A stretch of 64,000 bases of DNA. Origin: Globodera rostochiensis (Eukaryota > Nematoda > Chromadorea > Rhabditida > Heteroderidae). The notes beneath the pieces were generated by a model. The model saw only the letters and a list, made by a program, of their open reading frames with translations. It ran no database searches and was not told where the DNA came from. The DNA lies in the NCBI GenBank assembly GCA_018350325.1, contig JAEVLN010000032.1, forward strand, positions 1 through 64,000, given 5' to 3'. Position 1 is the stretch's first letter, and the number at the start of each line of letters is the position of its first letter. A program made the position numbers and the translations under genes. Of the stretch, positions 13,982 to 25,915 are shown piece by piece.

Positions 13982-14212
13982 GCGAATTTGAATCGCATTT
14001 ACACCGCTGATCGCCAAATTTTGCGGAGCCGCACCTTGCAAGCGAGCGAAAAAATTGCAGAGCATATTTTTAGTCTTTTATAAATATTTTGTATTAATAA
14101 AGTTGTATGTATGCTTTTTAGATGCATCGATGACATAGCCGAAGATGCAATTAAGGCCCGAAAAGACACAGCTGAATTAATCAAAAGCATAAATTTAATT
14201 TTACAACAATAA
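13982..14212 (+). CDS. Candidate two-exon gene end, helical protein, unknown
   Basis: A first exon-like block follows a CAG acceptor at 13979-13981 and reads ANLNRIYTADRQILRSRTLQ and onwards to about 14064. A second block begins after a TTTTTAG acceptor at 14121, reads IDDIAEDAIKARKDTAELIK and ends with TAA at 14210-14212. Both are highly charged and helix-forming, unlike the flanks. The phase of the intervening intron could not be reconciled with a standard GT donor, so the join is uncertain. Function unknown. Confidence 0.35.
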
Positions 14213-15970
14213 AATATCAATTAATTAAATTAAAATAACAAATATTTAAAAAATTAAATTAACATTATATATATTTGGTAACTGCATAATTACCTTAAAA
14301 TACATGGAAAAATTATTTGGAACTAAAACAATCGTAAAAATACAGAAAATACGGCACATAGTCTTCAAAAAAATAGGAAAGGGCAATGGCTAAATAAAAG
14401 TAAAATTTTAAAATTACGGGCATACATTAATCAGATACTATACGATAAGTCAGAAAACAAAACAAATCAAGAATTTAATTTGTTTTACTAGAATAGCTTA
14501 ATGAAAAAATGCCGTTTGGCTTATTAAGCTGAACTTTAAAAGGCATAAATCTCTCTTAAATAAAATAATAATTAAACGACAAGCATTGTGTTCAAATGCA
14601 AACACTGACCATAACATGCAATTGCAAGGGAAATAGCCATATGTAAATACAAAAAGTTGCATTTTACATTAAGTAAATGAAATAAAACCCATCAGTTTTC
14701 AACAACGCATTTACAGCGTTTAAAAATTGTATGCAGTTATAATTAAAACATATCTTCAAAAGCAAAATATTAAATACAATATCTAAAAATATATATCTTG
14801 AAAACCTATTAAGAAAAGTTGCAGCCTTAATAGAATTTTAAAAAATATTTTGAAGAAGAACAAAATGAATTGAATTAAATTTTAGAAGTAAGGGACTTCT
14901 TTTTAAAAATAATAAAATACAAAACATTAAGCCATCGATTTTATTGTAGGAACACTTGAAAAAGAGCTTGAAATTGTCACTCGAATGCCACATTTGGAAT
15001 ACATTTAGTCTCGGCGGCAGTTTGCATAATTTTTATTTATTAATATTGATTTTAATATTCTCCATATAACTTCTCGTTAATTAGTTTTATAAAGAATACA
15101 AATATTAATAAAGGTGAATTTACACACTAATTAAAAGATTTTTAATATATTAATAAAAATTTTATAAAATTATATAGAGTCTACAGAATATTTATTTTAA
15201 AATTTAATTTTTTCCTTTAAATAAATTTATTTAAAGTCCACATTAAAAAAGGCAAAGTGAAAGCGAAAGTGCAAGTCTTAGTCAAAGTTATGCTTTTAAA
15301 ATAAATTAATTGTAATTCCATAAGCCCTAAAACCAAAAATTAACCGGCAATTACTTGTTTATAAAATCAATTAAAATCTTTATCAATTTCATCTTAATTA
15401 TTTGGCAAATTATGAAGCTGGCAAGATGCAAAAATTAAATTATACAATAAAATAAAGTCTAATGAAGAGAAGAAATATAAACATATAAAATAATTCTAGA
15501 CAAAAATTTTTAACCATATGTAAAATTAAAGACTACAAATTAATTTAAACAGTATTTTAAACTAATATTTAAAACATATATTAATAGTAATTTACAAAAT
15601 GACTCATCAAGATAAAAACCAATAAATATTGTCTCATGGTTTTAAAATATATATTTAAACAAAAGTTGTTATTTGAGCGGTTTCTTTAACGTATCGTAAA
15701 ATGTTAAATCAATGCCTCAAATTACGATTATTACAACTGCAATTCTTTGTGATAATTGGTTTTATAAATGGATTTTTATGTTGTTTTGAAAATAACATGT
15801 ATTATTTATGAGTAATTTTCGTTGGAAATCTTAAAATAAATTTGTTTTATTATTTTTAGATAACGTTTTATTTTACTGTATTAATATGGCAGATTAGCTC
15901 CTTACTCTTCATTATTATTAAAAGTTTAATTTTTTTCAGATACTAATCATTTTTTCAAGTCTTAGTCAAA

Positions 15971-16090
15971 TTAGCGCGTCGGCCCTTTCTTGATACGGCG
16001 TACATGCTCCCGACGCTGAGAATAGTAAATGTGCACCTGTGTATCCCACGAGCATTGCGACTGTTTAATTTGCGACTTGTTTAAATTTAA
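15971..16090 (-). CDS. Candidate exon, unknown
   Basis: A 39-codon minus-strand frame in a GC-richer island ends with TAA at 15971-15973. The last part (YYSQRREHVRRIKKGPTR) is strongly basic. The plus strand of the same island is also open for about 45 codons, so strand assignment is uncertain. No family recognised. Confidence 0.22.
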   Translation of the reverse strand, partial: LNLNKSQIKQSQCSWDTQVHIYYSQRREHVRRIKKGPTR

Positions 16091-16332
16091 AATAAATGAT
16101 TTTAAATACCTATATTTGTTTTAAAATTTAAATAAATTGTTTACTGAAAGTTATTAAGTGTTTTTCAACATTCAATATTCAAAGTATATAAGCCATATTT
16201 AGATTTCATTTGGCGCGAGTGTACAAAATTTTGAGTAACGCTTAGTAAACGGGTTTGAAATCTATCAAATGTTGACTTTTTATTATATTGAATATTTTTC
16301 TTATAAATCAATAACGGTTGTTACTAAGAATA

Positions 16333-16375
16333 ATAGTCGAACGCCCATTGTTGGAAGTGTCGACAGAAAATGATT
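16333..16375 (+). repeat. 43-bp dispersed repeat, copy 2
   Basis: Second copy of the block at 461-503, same orientation, two differences (GGAAG for GGAGG, GAAAATG for GAGAATG). Flanks are unrelated. Confidence 0.7.
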
Positions 16376-16726
16376 TAATTTAATTGTTTATTTATCACTT
16401 TCATTGCATTTTTTATAATTTATTTAGGTGTACATAATAGTGTTTAGTTCGTTCTTTTTAAGTTAAATTGATAGAATTTAAATCAATATTATATTTTTTA
16501 GATAATTTTCATGTTTTTATTTTTTTATCATTTTTGATAATACCTTTTTAAGTTATTTTTTTCTTGAAGTATTTTGTCAAAAAGAAAACTCAGTTATGTT
16601 GACAAATTCCGAATAAAAATTATGTAACTTTTAAATTGTATTGTTTTACAGCTAAATATTGAATTTGTAATAGTTCTCTTAGGATTCAAATTTTTTGGTT
16701 TTTTTTTAGTTTTTTTTTTTTTTTTA

Positions 16727-16762
16727 NNNNNNNNNNNNNNNNNNNNNNNNNNNNNNNNNNNN
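16727..16762. other. Assembly gap (36 N)
   Basis: A run of 36 N preceded by a poly-T tract, probably a short gap caused by the homopolymer. No gene call spans it. Confidence 0.99.
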
Positions 16763-17477
16763 TTTACTCTCCAATTGCAGTTAAAATTTTTCCAGTTAAA
16801 TATATTTTTTATTTTTTGTTATTTTGCGAACAAATGAAAGTAATTTTTGTCTGGGGGCGAGACAGTATGTTTAGTATTTTTTATTACAAAATCTTAATTA
16901 GTTTTGTTTGTTGAGGCGTCGCACTTCTAGTTTGTAATAAAAAAATGTCGTCATTGCTGTTTTTTTCCTTCAACATTTGAGAAGGATATCGAATTTTTAT
17001 TTTATTTTTATACGGACGAAGTGGCCACAAACTTACAAATTTTAAAAAGTATAGTAAGCATTCGGTTGATATCAAAATTCACTGTGATTAGTTCTTTATA
17101 TAAATATAATGTCGCATAGATTGGTTAGTTTATTATTTCTTATATAGTTTTTTGCTTAAACTATTTAAACTTTTTTTTAAATTTTTCACAAAATTTTACT
17201 TTAATTTCGCCACCAGAATATTTAAAACAAATTTTTAACGGTAATAATTTGTAGATTTATGGCATTTTTGTGGATTTTTCAGATTATATTGCCGTTGAGA
17301 AATCATACGGCCGGATTTAATAAGATTGTACAACTTAAAGAATTATTTATTATAAAATTTTATCTTTTGTTCTATGTTGTTTTATTTATTGTATTGGTCT
17401 TCTTTTGTGACATATTTATAACAAGTCAAAAATTAAATTCATGGGGTGTAAATTACTATGGGTTTTAAATATTTTTA

Positions 17478-17570
17478 TCAAATAAATATTTTAAGAAAAA
17501 TCCAATTAGGTGTGTCCATGGTCGCATTGGCCTCAAAGGTAGCCGCAATGGCATTGATAATATAAAACTG
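17478..17570 (-). CDS. Candidate exon downstream of chemoreceptor
   Basis: After a minus-strand CAG acceptor at 17568-17570 the frame reads FYIINAIAATFEANATMDT and runs to TGA at 17478-17480. The composition is coding-like and the strand is that of the chemoreceptor ending at 18364. It could be an exon of a neighbouring gene or a relic. Family not recognised. The plus strand is also open here for about 60 codons. Confidence 0.25.
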   Translation of the reverse strand, partial: QFYIINAIAATFEANATMDTPNWIFLKIFI

Positions 17571-18118
17571 AAAAGTATTATTAAAAGTAAAATACTAAAT
17601 AATTGTTATAAAGCTAAGAATAAGATTTATACGACTGGAATGCAAAGCATTGTAGAAGTTTTCTGTAACATTAATAAAATTCCTTAGGAAATTATAATTA
17701 TTTTTGAACGTTCTTGAAGATTTATAAGAATGTTTATACATTTATAAAATTTTTTTTGTACCCTGTGGATCAATTTTGGTCAATTTATGATTAATCTTTT
17801 AAAGAAGTCTACACTGCAAGTAACACTAAAATTTAATTTTTAAAATCGCAGATTTTGGTTTATTTAGCTATTATTTCATTAATAGATTTGTTCTTTGAAT
17901 AAACCAATATCAAATTAATAAAAAGTTTTAAAAAGAGACAATTCGTTAGCAAATCCTAATAAAAATGAGTTAATTGTAAAATAATAACATTACAATGTAA
18001 AATTAGCTAATTAAGTGACACAAACTCTTGCAAAAACGCTTGGGAATGTTAATTATAAATAAATAAAATTTAAACCTTTAAAATTAGTTTATGCATTCAA
18101 AAAGCTAATAAAAATACA

Positions 18119-18340
18119 TTAAAAATATATGTGCAAAATTATCAATTGGCACGTTTTAGTTATCATTGGGTACAAACGGTTCTTGCCATTCCAATAAATA
18201 ATTGGCGTTTTCAACATTTTTGAGGATTTTGAGAATATTCGTCCTGTGTAATTCGGTTGGTTCACTTTATTGACCTTATGATTTATGACAAAAAAATTTG
18301 GTAAGATGAATTTATAATATAAAAGAATGGGGAGAATCAT
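18119..18340 (-). CDS. Hypothetical ORF, unknown
   Basis: A 73-codon ATG-initiated minus-strand frame just downstream of the chemoreceptor. Its middle part (NQPNYTGRIFSKSSKMLKTP) is less AT-driven than the ends. It may be a relic exon of a related gene or simply a chance ORF. No family recognised. Confidence 0.22.
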   Translation of the reverse strand: MILPILLYYKFILPNFFVINHKVNKVNQPNYTGRIFSKSSKMLKTPIIYWNGKNRLYPMITKTCQLIILHIYF

Positions 18341-18363
18341 TTTTCTTTTTTTCCTTCAAATGC

Positions 18364-19893
18364 TTAGTGACGATTTATTTGGATGGATTTCATTTGCTGT
18401 CTTGAATGGATTTTGTTCGGGTTGGTACTTCGAACTTGGGTTGCCGTAATATTTTGAACGGCTAAAACGTTAAAAATTATTTAAAATTTGAAAAAAATTA
18501 TTTCACTGTTATTATTTACCATTTTTCATGCCGAAGCTTTCGGTCAATGCGCGCCATTCTTTTTTGAACACGCGGCGATATTCAGTGCTTTAAAAACAAT
18601 TTTAAAGAATAATTTAAAAATTTAACTATATATTTAAAACCTGTTAAAATAGAGAACGGGAGCATTAGCTGCTGCGCCTGCATTTAACAGAACGCCACCA
18701 ATGAAGCTGAGTTGCCAAATTTGAATTGGGGACCTTTTTGGGTTCAAACAATTTTTTTTTTAAATTTTGATGAACCGAACCCAAAAAGATGTCCAAATGC
18801 GTACAACAATTGATATAACGCCAAACTAAACAAATAACCGCCGATGCTTATGGACAAAATGATAACCAGCGAGCGCACAAGTCGTGTGTTTGTCTCTTGG
18901 CTAACTAAATTTAAATTTAATTGTTGGGCAAAATGCCAAATTTTGAAAATTGCCGCCATTTTTGCTGCAAATTATCACAAAAATGGCCACATTACAGCAG
19001 ATACTGCACAAGCTGAGAATGACGGCTCCGGCGAAGAATTTATATCCAACGGAGCCAAGGAGTGTTTCCGCCACTACGCCGGTGGTTGGACTAAAAAATT
19101 AAAAAAATATATTATTATTAATAAAAACAAAATGCTACATACTTTCCGGCATTTTCAAATGCATATACAAGCACATAGTTGAGTGTAAATGCACCGTAAA
19201 GTGTGCAAACGAACAGATGGGCAAGCAAATAAGCATATTTAAATCGCAAGTAGATTTCTTTATGACTGCAATATTTAAATTAATTTATTAAAATGCTAAA
19301 TTAATTCATTACAGATGTGTGGCCGCCACGGCAAGAAGTCGGTCAAAAGCGGCACAAAAAATTGCCATTAATCCGCAATTTAAAGCGAAAATCATGGGCT
19401 AAATATTTTATTTATAAAAAAAACTTTTGAGAAAATCATTTTACCGCCATGAACAGGCCGGCGGTGAGCAGACTGACAAAATTTGTGCCGGAAATTACCA
19501 CGACAAGGAAAAATGTGTGCCCTGTTTGGTGGATCAGTTCGAACATGCAAAGCATTGACATCAAAAAGTTGGCGGACCCACGGAGGAAACTGAAATTCTT
19601 TTTTTTAAATGTTTATAAATTTGTTGGACCCCGATTTGACGGTGACCACCAGAACGGTGGCATTCGACACAATGCCAACCGCCGCAACGGCGTACAGAAC
19701 GGCGGCTGGCACAATCAAATCGGCTGACGGGCCCGCAAAACGATAGGCCAAGTAAATCTGGAAGCTTCAAATTAGGGTTGGCACTCCGACCCCGAAAACC
19801 CCGACCCCGAAAACCCCGATTTTTTTTTATTAAAAATCCTTTCAAAAAAGATTTTTTTACCGCATCATCGGAGCTGGCATTAACGGCTGACAT
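18364..19893 (-). pseudogene. Nematode seven-transmembrane chemoreceptor, srsx-like, one frameshift
   Basis: Nine exons can be read: 19893-19861, 19757-19630, 19589-19445, 19398-19313, 19265-19143, 19090-18781, 18733-18641, 18587-18520 and 18461-18364. All but the sixth keep phase. The predicted protein has a short glycosylatable N-terminus (VNASSDD), TM1 in exon 2, an IHQTGH-containing TM2 region, the TM3-end motif DRLL in exon 4, TM4 in exon 5, TM5 in exon 6, and a TM7 ending NAPVLYFNS then EYRR. This matches nematode srsx-type chemosensory G-protein-coupled receptors. Exon 6 has one base too many (310 nt where a multiple of three is needed) between TM5 and TM6, near 18900-18960. The gene is therefore a recent pseudogene or carries a sequencing error. 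Introns are 40-104 bp with GT-AG ends. Confidence 0.8.
19790..19817 (-). promoter_or_regulatory. Potential G-quadruplex in chemoreceptor intron 1
   Basis: Four runs of GGGG with loops of 5, 2 and 5 nt lie on the transcribed-sense (minus) strand within the first intron of the chemoreceptor; the 15-bp unit is present twice. This satisfies the usual four-run G4 pattern. A role in transcription or splicing is inference; it may be a simple tandem duplication. Confidence 0.6.
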
Positions 19894-20123
19894 TATTTAA
19901 AGTTTTACTATATGAAAAATAGGCAAATGTGAGAGAGTAATAATTTCCTTCAAACAAAAATTAACATTTTTCCCCGGAAATTATATACATTTGTTAGGTG
20001 CAAAAAGATCACATTCTCAGATAGTTGCTTGGCATTTTCCCACCGCTTTTGGGGAAATTTGTATTTGGCTTTGTGAAAATAAACAATTAAACAATGAATT
20101 TTTGTCATTTATCAAAGTCCAAT

Positions 20124-20146
20124 GGCGGCGCCTATCGGCACCGCGG
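20124..20146 (+). repeat. GC-rich near-palindrome GGCGGCGCCTATCGGCACCG, copy 1
   Basis: A 23-bp GC-rich near-palindrome. Near-identical copies occur at 28708-28731, 31737-31760 and 35880-35903, where they lie inside hAT-like MITEs. Here the surrounding MITE is not obvious. Confidence 0.6.
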
Positions 20147-20169
20147 GAACAGTTTAACTCGCCGACGCC

Positions 20170-20535
20170 TGAAGGCAACCTTTACTCGTAAAAAATTGAA
20201 GAACCGAAAGTTGAGGTAAAGCCGGAAAAGTAAAGAAATAAAAAATAGAAATCCATAATTTCTGCTTCGGGAAATTGGTCGCGAATCGCAAGATGAATGC
20301 TCTGTTCAAAATCCACACTTATGGAATGGGGGTTAAACTGCGGCCAAACGTCCTCCTTGATTATCCGAAAGAGTTTTGCGTATGTGTTAGCTCCTTTGTT
20401 AGGAAGCAAGCAGAGCACCGGGAAAACAAATGTACCACGCCGAGCAAGGATGACGAAGATTTGTTCAATTCGGTATTTTTTTTATTTTTGGCCACACATT
20501 TTTCGTCAATTTTTTACGAGTAAAGGTTGCCTTCA
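20170..20535. mobile_element. Inverted-repeat element enclosing MULE transposase remnant
   Basis: Perfect 30-bp inverted repeats TGAAGGCAACCTTTACTCGT... at 20170-20199 and 20506-20535 bound a 366-bp element. A further pair, AACTCGCCGACGCC at about 20155-20169 and its complement at about 20602-20616, suggests that the original ends were longer and that the right side carries an insertion. No clean 9-bp target duplication was found. The interior encodes part of a MULE transposase on the minus strand. Confidence 0.7.
20182..20475 (-). pseudogene. MULE transposase fragment
   Basis: The minus-strand frame reads QIFVILARRG, then a hydrophobic step, then CLLPNKGANTYAKLF and SVDFEQSIHLAIRDQFPEAE. 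This matches the central MULE transposase domain, in which the LLPNK strand is followed by the conserved catalytic-region (V)DFE segment. Only about 90 residues of a domain within a several-hundred-residue protein are present. The frame then runs into the inverted repeat, so this is a captured or decayed fragment and cannot be an active enzyme. Confidence 0.75.
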
Positions 20536-20577
20536 TTTTTATTTGTTGGATTGGTAAAGTGTATAAGAATAACTATT

Positions 20578-20620
20578 ATCGGCGAGTCGACCATCGGCGA
20601 GTCGGCGTCGGCGAGTTGAC
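20578..20620 (+). repeat. Short TCGGCGAGT tandem repeat
   Basis: TCGGCGAGT occurs three times in 43 bp, separated by short spacers, directly outside the MULE-derived element. One copy is part of the outer inverted repeat mentioned for that element. Confidence 0.6.
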
Positions 20621-23600
20621 ATGTACCCTCTGGCTTCTGTTGCATTGCTTTGATTAATGTTTTGATCCGTTTTTTAATATTTTTATTTACATGTACGTAT
20701 TTCTTGGATAGTATACGGAGGCTTTATGTTTTATATATTTATTCCAGGAGCATCTCTTTTTAGGTTAATCCCTTCATTTGTAAGAAACAATGGTTAATCG
20801 ATAAAGGTCTAAAAAGAAATATTGCTTGCTTTCTATCTTGTTTAATTTAATTTCTTAATGATAATTTATTTATTGGTTATTTAGATTAAGATAGCATTCT
20901 TTTTTTTAAATGATGATCTTACTCGCTTTGGCTTGTTCTATTATGTCTTTTTTTTTATTAGTTTAGTTTATCTCTAACATTAATGTTCTATAAAAGCATC
21001 TCACGGATTTTATTCAGAATTATATACTTTTTAAATATTCAATAACAAACAAAGATAATGTGCACACATGATTTATGAATTAACTTTTTAGTATTTATTA
21101 ATATTAAATTGATCGATTTAGCGTTTGAAGAGCATCAATCAATATTAATAAAAAAATAAAATAAAAGTTTCAAACTTTTGTTTATTTGGGTTTAGCCTGC
21201 CAATCGATTTAGATATATTTATTAGCGAAATTTTTTCATAATTTTTCTAAATAAATTACAATAAAAGATTTAGCGATAAATCATTGAGATTTTTTCGGTT
21301 GATGAAACTTTACTTTAGCTTATGGTTGGCTTGTTAATAAACTCCGATAAGGTGTCTCCAATACTTATTATTAAAAAAAAAATTTGTGTTCACTCTGGAA
21401 AGACCTCTTTTTGGTGTAGTACCAATTGCTATGTTTTGCTATTAATTTGCAGAAATAAGTTGGAATGGTATTTATTAAATTTATAATCGATTAAAGTGAA
21501 AGAAAGCAGCCATTCTTTCCATCCACCGCTTGCTGCAGCAATTCAAATGGCTGCTTTTATCTGCCAGCCGGGCATGGGCGTTCGTTTTCCCATCGCCGGA
21601 CATTTCGCTGTTTTGTGAGGGGGGGGGGGGGAGTGAGCAATATTTTGATTTAAAGATACTTTCAAACAAAAAAATATCCACGGCCAAGGTTTGAAGGGTT
21701 ATAAATTGGCTTAAACCGATAGGTTCCCCTTTTTTGAACTAAGTCTTAGAATCGCTCACCCAATTACTAAATGGTTCAGGCCAGATCGATTTAGAAAAAA
21801 TTAAGATTTTATACATTATTGAATTTAAAATAAATTTAAAAATCGGAAATAAATTTTTGGTTTTAAGCCAACTGAACGTATCCAGCACAACCGAATATTT
21901 CATTAGAGCTATAAACAACAAATAATAAGTGTAGCAAATTAATACTCCTGTATGGAAATTAGCCTCTAAGGGCGCCAATATTGTTTTATCTACTTAAACT
22001 CCATGTGATTATTTATAGAAATTTACTTACGAAAAAACAAAATTTGACATTAAAATTTAAAAAGTTTATAAACGATTTTATATTAAATTCGTCTGGTATA
22101 ATAAACAATAAACAGCGAGTCTACAAGAATTAATACACCGTTGAGACAATTAAAAAATATATTGCCAAACAATAAAAAAATTTGATGTTATCAGTCATTA
22201 AATCATCCAGCTCTAATCGGAGGCTGATCTTTTTTATTTCAAGACATTGGAAAAATCTTAATCTTAAGAAAGCACCCTTAAAAATGCCAAACGCAACACC
22301 CGATTATAATAATACTAAAGCGTTAAATTAATTCCAAAAAAAAGTCTGATAACATTAAATCACTTATTTTAATTCAAACCAAGTAAAAAACAATCTTTTT
22401 TTAAATCTAGGACTTTTTTTTTATTTTAATAACTGCGGGTAGATAATAATTGCAAAGTTGATGCCAATTTTTTATTGATGGGATTTAAATTTAATAAGTA
22501 TATATTATTCTGATTTTTTAATTACAGGAAAAATCTTTGGACTATCTTTTGAAAATATTTTGTTTAATAAAATTAATCGGTTATATTACGAATTTGATAT
22601 TATTATTTCTAAATGTTTTAATTTAGGTTTTTTTCATAAAGTGGACTTGGATTATTTGCGTAAAATAATTTAAATGGAATCATTAAATGGTTCGATACGA
22701 TTATGATGATAAAACAACTCTTTCGTGCATGGTGGAATGTCTGGAAAATAATCGTCCATTGGTTCGATCTGGACACTTGCTGGTTTTGGTGTGGGCGGGT
22801 CAAAAAGATCAATTACATCAAATGTGGGTATCGGTACCTCTCAAGACACATTGGCGGAGCTTGAGGTGCCGGCGTTTTTAGTTATTTGATTATTTTAATA
22901 TATTTTCGTAAATAAAACATAAATTTCAAATGTTGTGATTTTTTTTTACAAAAATACGAAAATGTAGATCTGTTGTGGTTTTAAATTTCCGTTGGGTTTT
23001 TTAAACTTTTATTGTCTATTATCTACCTTTGCATAATTAAATGTTATTTGTAATTCAAAGCTTATAACCTTTAAAGTCATAAGATTTAAATTAACGTTAA
23101 TTGAACATTCCTGCTTGGAGCAAAATAATATTAAATATTTAATTTGATTAATACCGAGTAGATGAATGCTAATATTTCGAATATTTGATCCATACCTTTT
23201 GCGACTCTGTAATCTGTACAATGATTTTGGTAATAAAATTATTTCATTCTTCCTGGACAATACGGCGGACGGTGTGGACATCACAAATAATACATGACGC
23301 CAAGTTTAGTATTTATAATTCTATATTTAATTTGGCTAACAACTTTTTGTAGCAAAGGGTATACTCATAATCAATACCGTACACCAACGCAACAAATATT
23401 TTTATAATTGACAAATAAAATATGCTAATAACAGTCGTAAAAAAATGTCAAAAACGCAAAAATAATAATTAGTAAAACATTTCAGGTTATTGGTATGAAT
23501 AAAATCGAGCCAAATAAAAACTAGAATAAACAATAATATTGCCTATAAATAATAAATAGATTTTCAAACTTTTAATAAAATTATTTGGTATTTAATTATC

Positions 23601-25915
23601 AATTTTTTGTGATTATTTTGATATTGTGATTATAATTATCGTATTATATCACAATTTATACGTTTATTAATATTGTATATTTTTAATATTTTTTGGTTAC
23701 GCTTTTATACCGGCTAATTTATTCAGTGATTATTGGAGAATTAGATCAAAGCATGGCATCTTAATGTGAACACGGCAGCTTAATTGGTGAGCATATAAAA
23801 ATATTTCAGTAATTTTAGCAACAGTTAAACTAAAATAAAATGTATTTTAAAAAATTATTAAATATTTCCATTATATTTAAATAGATGACCCTAAATATAT
23901 ATATTGATTATTAAATACATATTTGTACTTAATAATCACCTAAATAAAATCTGAAACATAATATAAGCCTTGTGAATTTGGCGAATTTAGCTAATAATTT
24001 TGACGATTTTATTTTTAAATTGAAAATAATTACCTGATAACTTAATTTTAAAAGTCGACTAAATAAAAATTGTATTTCTAACATAAATATTTCGATAAAT
24101 CGAATTAAAGAAAAATATATACAGTGCGGGATCGATTTCAGTGCAGATGTTTTAACCTTTCGAGATAGGGTTTCACTCCAAATAGTGTATATGAACACTC
24201 CGGAACAATAGTGGCAGCTTAATGTTGATTTTTATGAAAAAATATAAACAGTATATATCTAAAACAAAGTTATTAGAAATCACAAATGCAAGATGCAGAT
24301 CAAAACACTTAAACAGCGATGTTAAAACCAGCAATTTAACATATTTAAATAAATTGTATCAAAACTAAAACATATTTTAAATTTTTATAATAAAAAAATT
24401 TTATGAGCATAAAAGATTCGGCATTTTCAAATACCGGCTGAATGCGACGAAAAAACAAATGGTTTGCCTAGGAAAGGAAAACACCTACAGTGAAAAATGA
24501 CGCATCTATCAAGAAGTTTTTGTAATCTTAAGGAAAAGTGATGATATGTTTGCTTAAACACCTATCCCAATATGCCAAATAAACAAACTATAATGGGTTT
24601 ATGGTTAATAAATGAAGAATCTTTAATTAAATTAGGATGTGTGTTCTAATTAGAGCGGGAGTGCAAATTGAATTTGGGCAAGCCAATGCAACTTAATTTT
24701 TGTGTATATTAAACCATTTAAATATTCTTAATCTTAAAAGTTAATTAAAAACATCAAAAAGTGTTAACGACAAAGCCTAAATCATGTTCAACACTTCCGT
24801 ATTAAAATGTATGGCATAGGCAGAAAAAATGAAGATTGCTTAAATTATTCACAAAAATTGTTCGTATTGTATTGTTTATGTTTTCCAATTTTTTGGTTTA
24901 ATCGTCATCTATTACTTATATAAATAGTGATGCAGAAAATAGTTCGTAAAAACTCAAGCATTTGATTTTAATTTTATTCACTATTTATATTTATAAGAAA
25001 ATGTCGTTAACTGTAAATGCTATGCTTACTCATCATAATAATATGGTTCTGTTTATATTTATGGTTTTTTAATTTTAATTAAACAATATATTTTTGTTTC
25101 TTAATGATGAATTTTGAAATATTGAATTTTTACTTTTTGTTTGAAATTAAATGAAAAACTTAATAAAGCTTTTGTATTCCTAAAGATTCTACAGCACGGG
25201 GACAAGTTAAAGACCACATCAAGATTCAAAAAACACCCTTGGCTTTTCATAAGCAAAATTTGGATTTAAAAAATAAAAATATTAAAAACCTTGGCCTTAT
25301 AAAACTAAAACAAAGGTCCAAATTTGTAAATTACAAAAAAGCAAGCTTATTTCCAAAATAATTATTTCAAACTAACAATAAATAATTAGGTAATTTAATA
25401 TTATCAAATATCTAAATATCTTTTAACAAAAAGAATAAGCAATCGCTGCAAATCTAATTTAAATTTACTTTTTATAAATACTATTAATAATCGGGTGAAA
25501 AATGAGGGGGAAGCGCCCGGAAAGGAAGGACCTCCCACCCTGGGGGGGAACGAGTTGCTTCAGATGTGGGCGAGCGGGACATTTCGCTCGCGAGTGCCGA
25601 GTTGGGCATAAATATTTAGGTTTAAGTTAGTTGAATCAATTATTTTTGATGTAATGCCTCTTTATTTTGGAGTCGTTCCGCTAGCTTTTAATACATAGTT
25701 TATTCCTTGTCATTATTATAATAAAAATTCCGAATTTGTTTTAATTTGTAGAAAGTCATTTTCCACTATGTTTTTTTAGTATGCTTGATTTGTTTTTATT
25801 TATTTTTTCGGTTACATTTCTTTTTTTCATGGAGTAACATAAATTATACAATTTTATAAGATTTTTTTGCGCATTAAAATTGCTTACTTTGTATTTTATT
25901 TTAAAAGATAGAGTT
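20621..25915. other. AT-rich desert
   Basis: AT-rich DNA with few features. A GC-richer island near 21500-21620 includes a 13-bp G run. A perfect 7-bp hairpin (GCGAGCG / CGCTCGC) lies at 25570-25591 in a GC-rich patch. One candidate exon at 22670-22840 is listed separately. No RNA gene or complete transposon seen. Confidence 0.5.
22670..22840 (-). CDS. Candidate terminal exon, acidic Pro-rich tail, unknown
   Basis: A minus-strand frame of 56 codons ends with TAA at 22670-22672. It reads VPIPTFDVIDLFDPPTPKPA and continues with alternating acidic and proline residues, typical of a disordered protein tail. An in-frame TGA at 22841-22843 separates it from further coding-like sequence (NAGTSSSANVS), suggesting a nonsense mutation. 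The FDVIDLFDP stretch resembles clathrin/adaptor-binding short motifs, but this is only a resemblance. Confidence 0.4.
   Translation of the reverse strand, partial: EVPIPTFDVIDLFDPPTPKPASVQIEPMDDYFPDIPPCTKELFYHHNRIEPFNDSI

Larger units (their letters stand above)
1660..18360. other. AT-rich desert with short GC-richer islands
   Basis: About 16.7 kb of AT-rich DNA with no long open frame. Isolated islands of 60-160 bp have higher GC and a coding-like frame; the better ones are listed separately as candidate exons. Weaker islands, not listed, lie near 2760-2835, 3600-3665, 4545-4625, 5150-5245 and 9050-9185. I found no rRNA, CRISPR array or complete transposon. The region may hold very long introns of genes with tiny exons, or relics of old genes; the sequence alone does not decide. 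Confidence 0.5.

Noticed and set aside
19561..19893. 110-codon minus-strand ORF read as one exon
   Set aside because: It runs through introns 1 and 2 of the chemoreceptor; the spliced model recovers TM1 and TM2 in phase.
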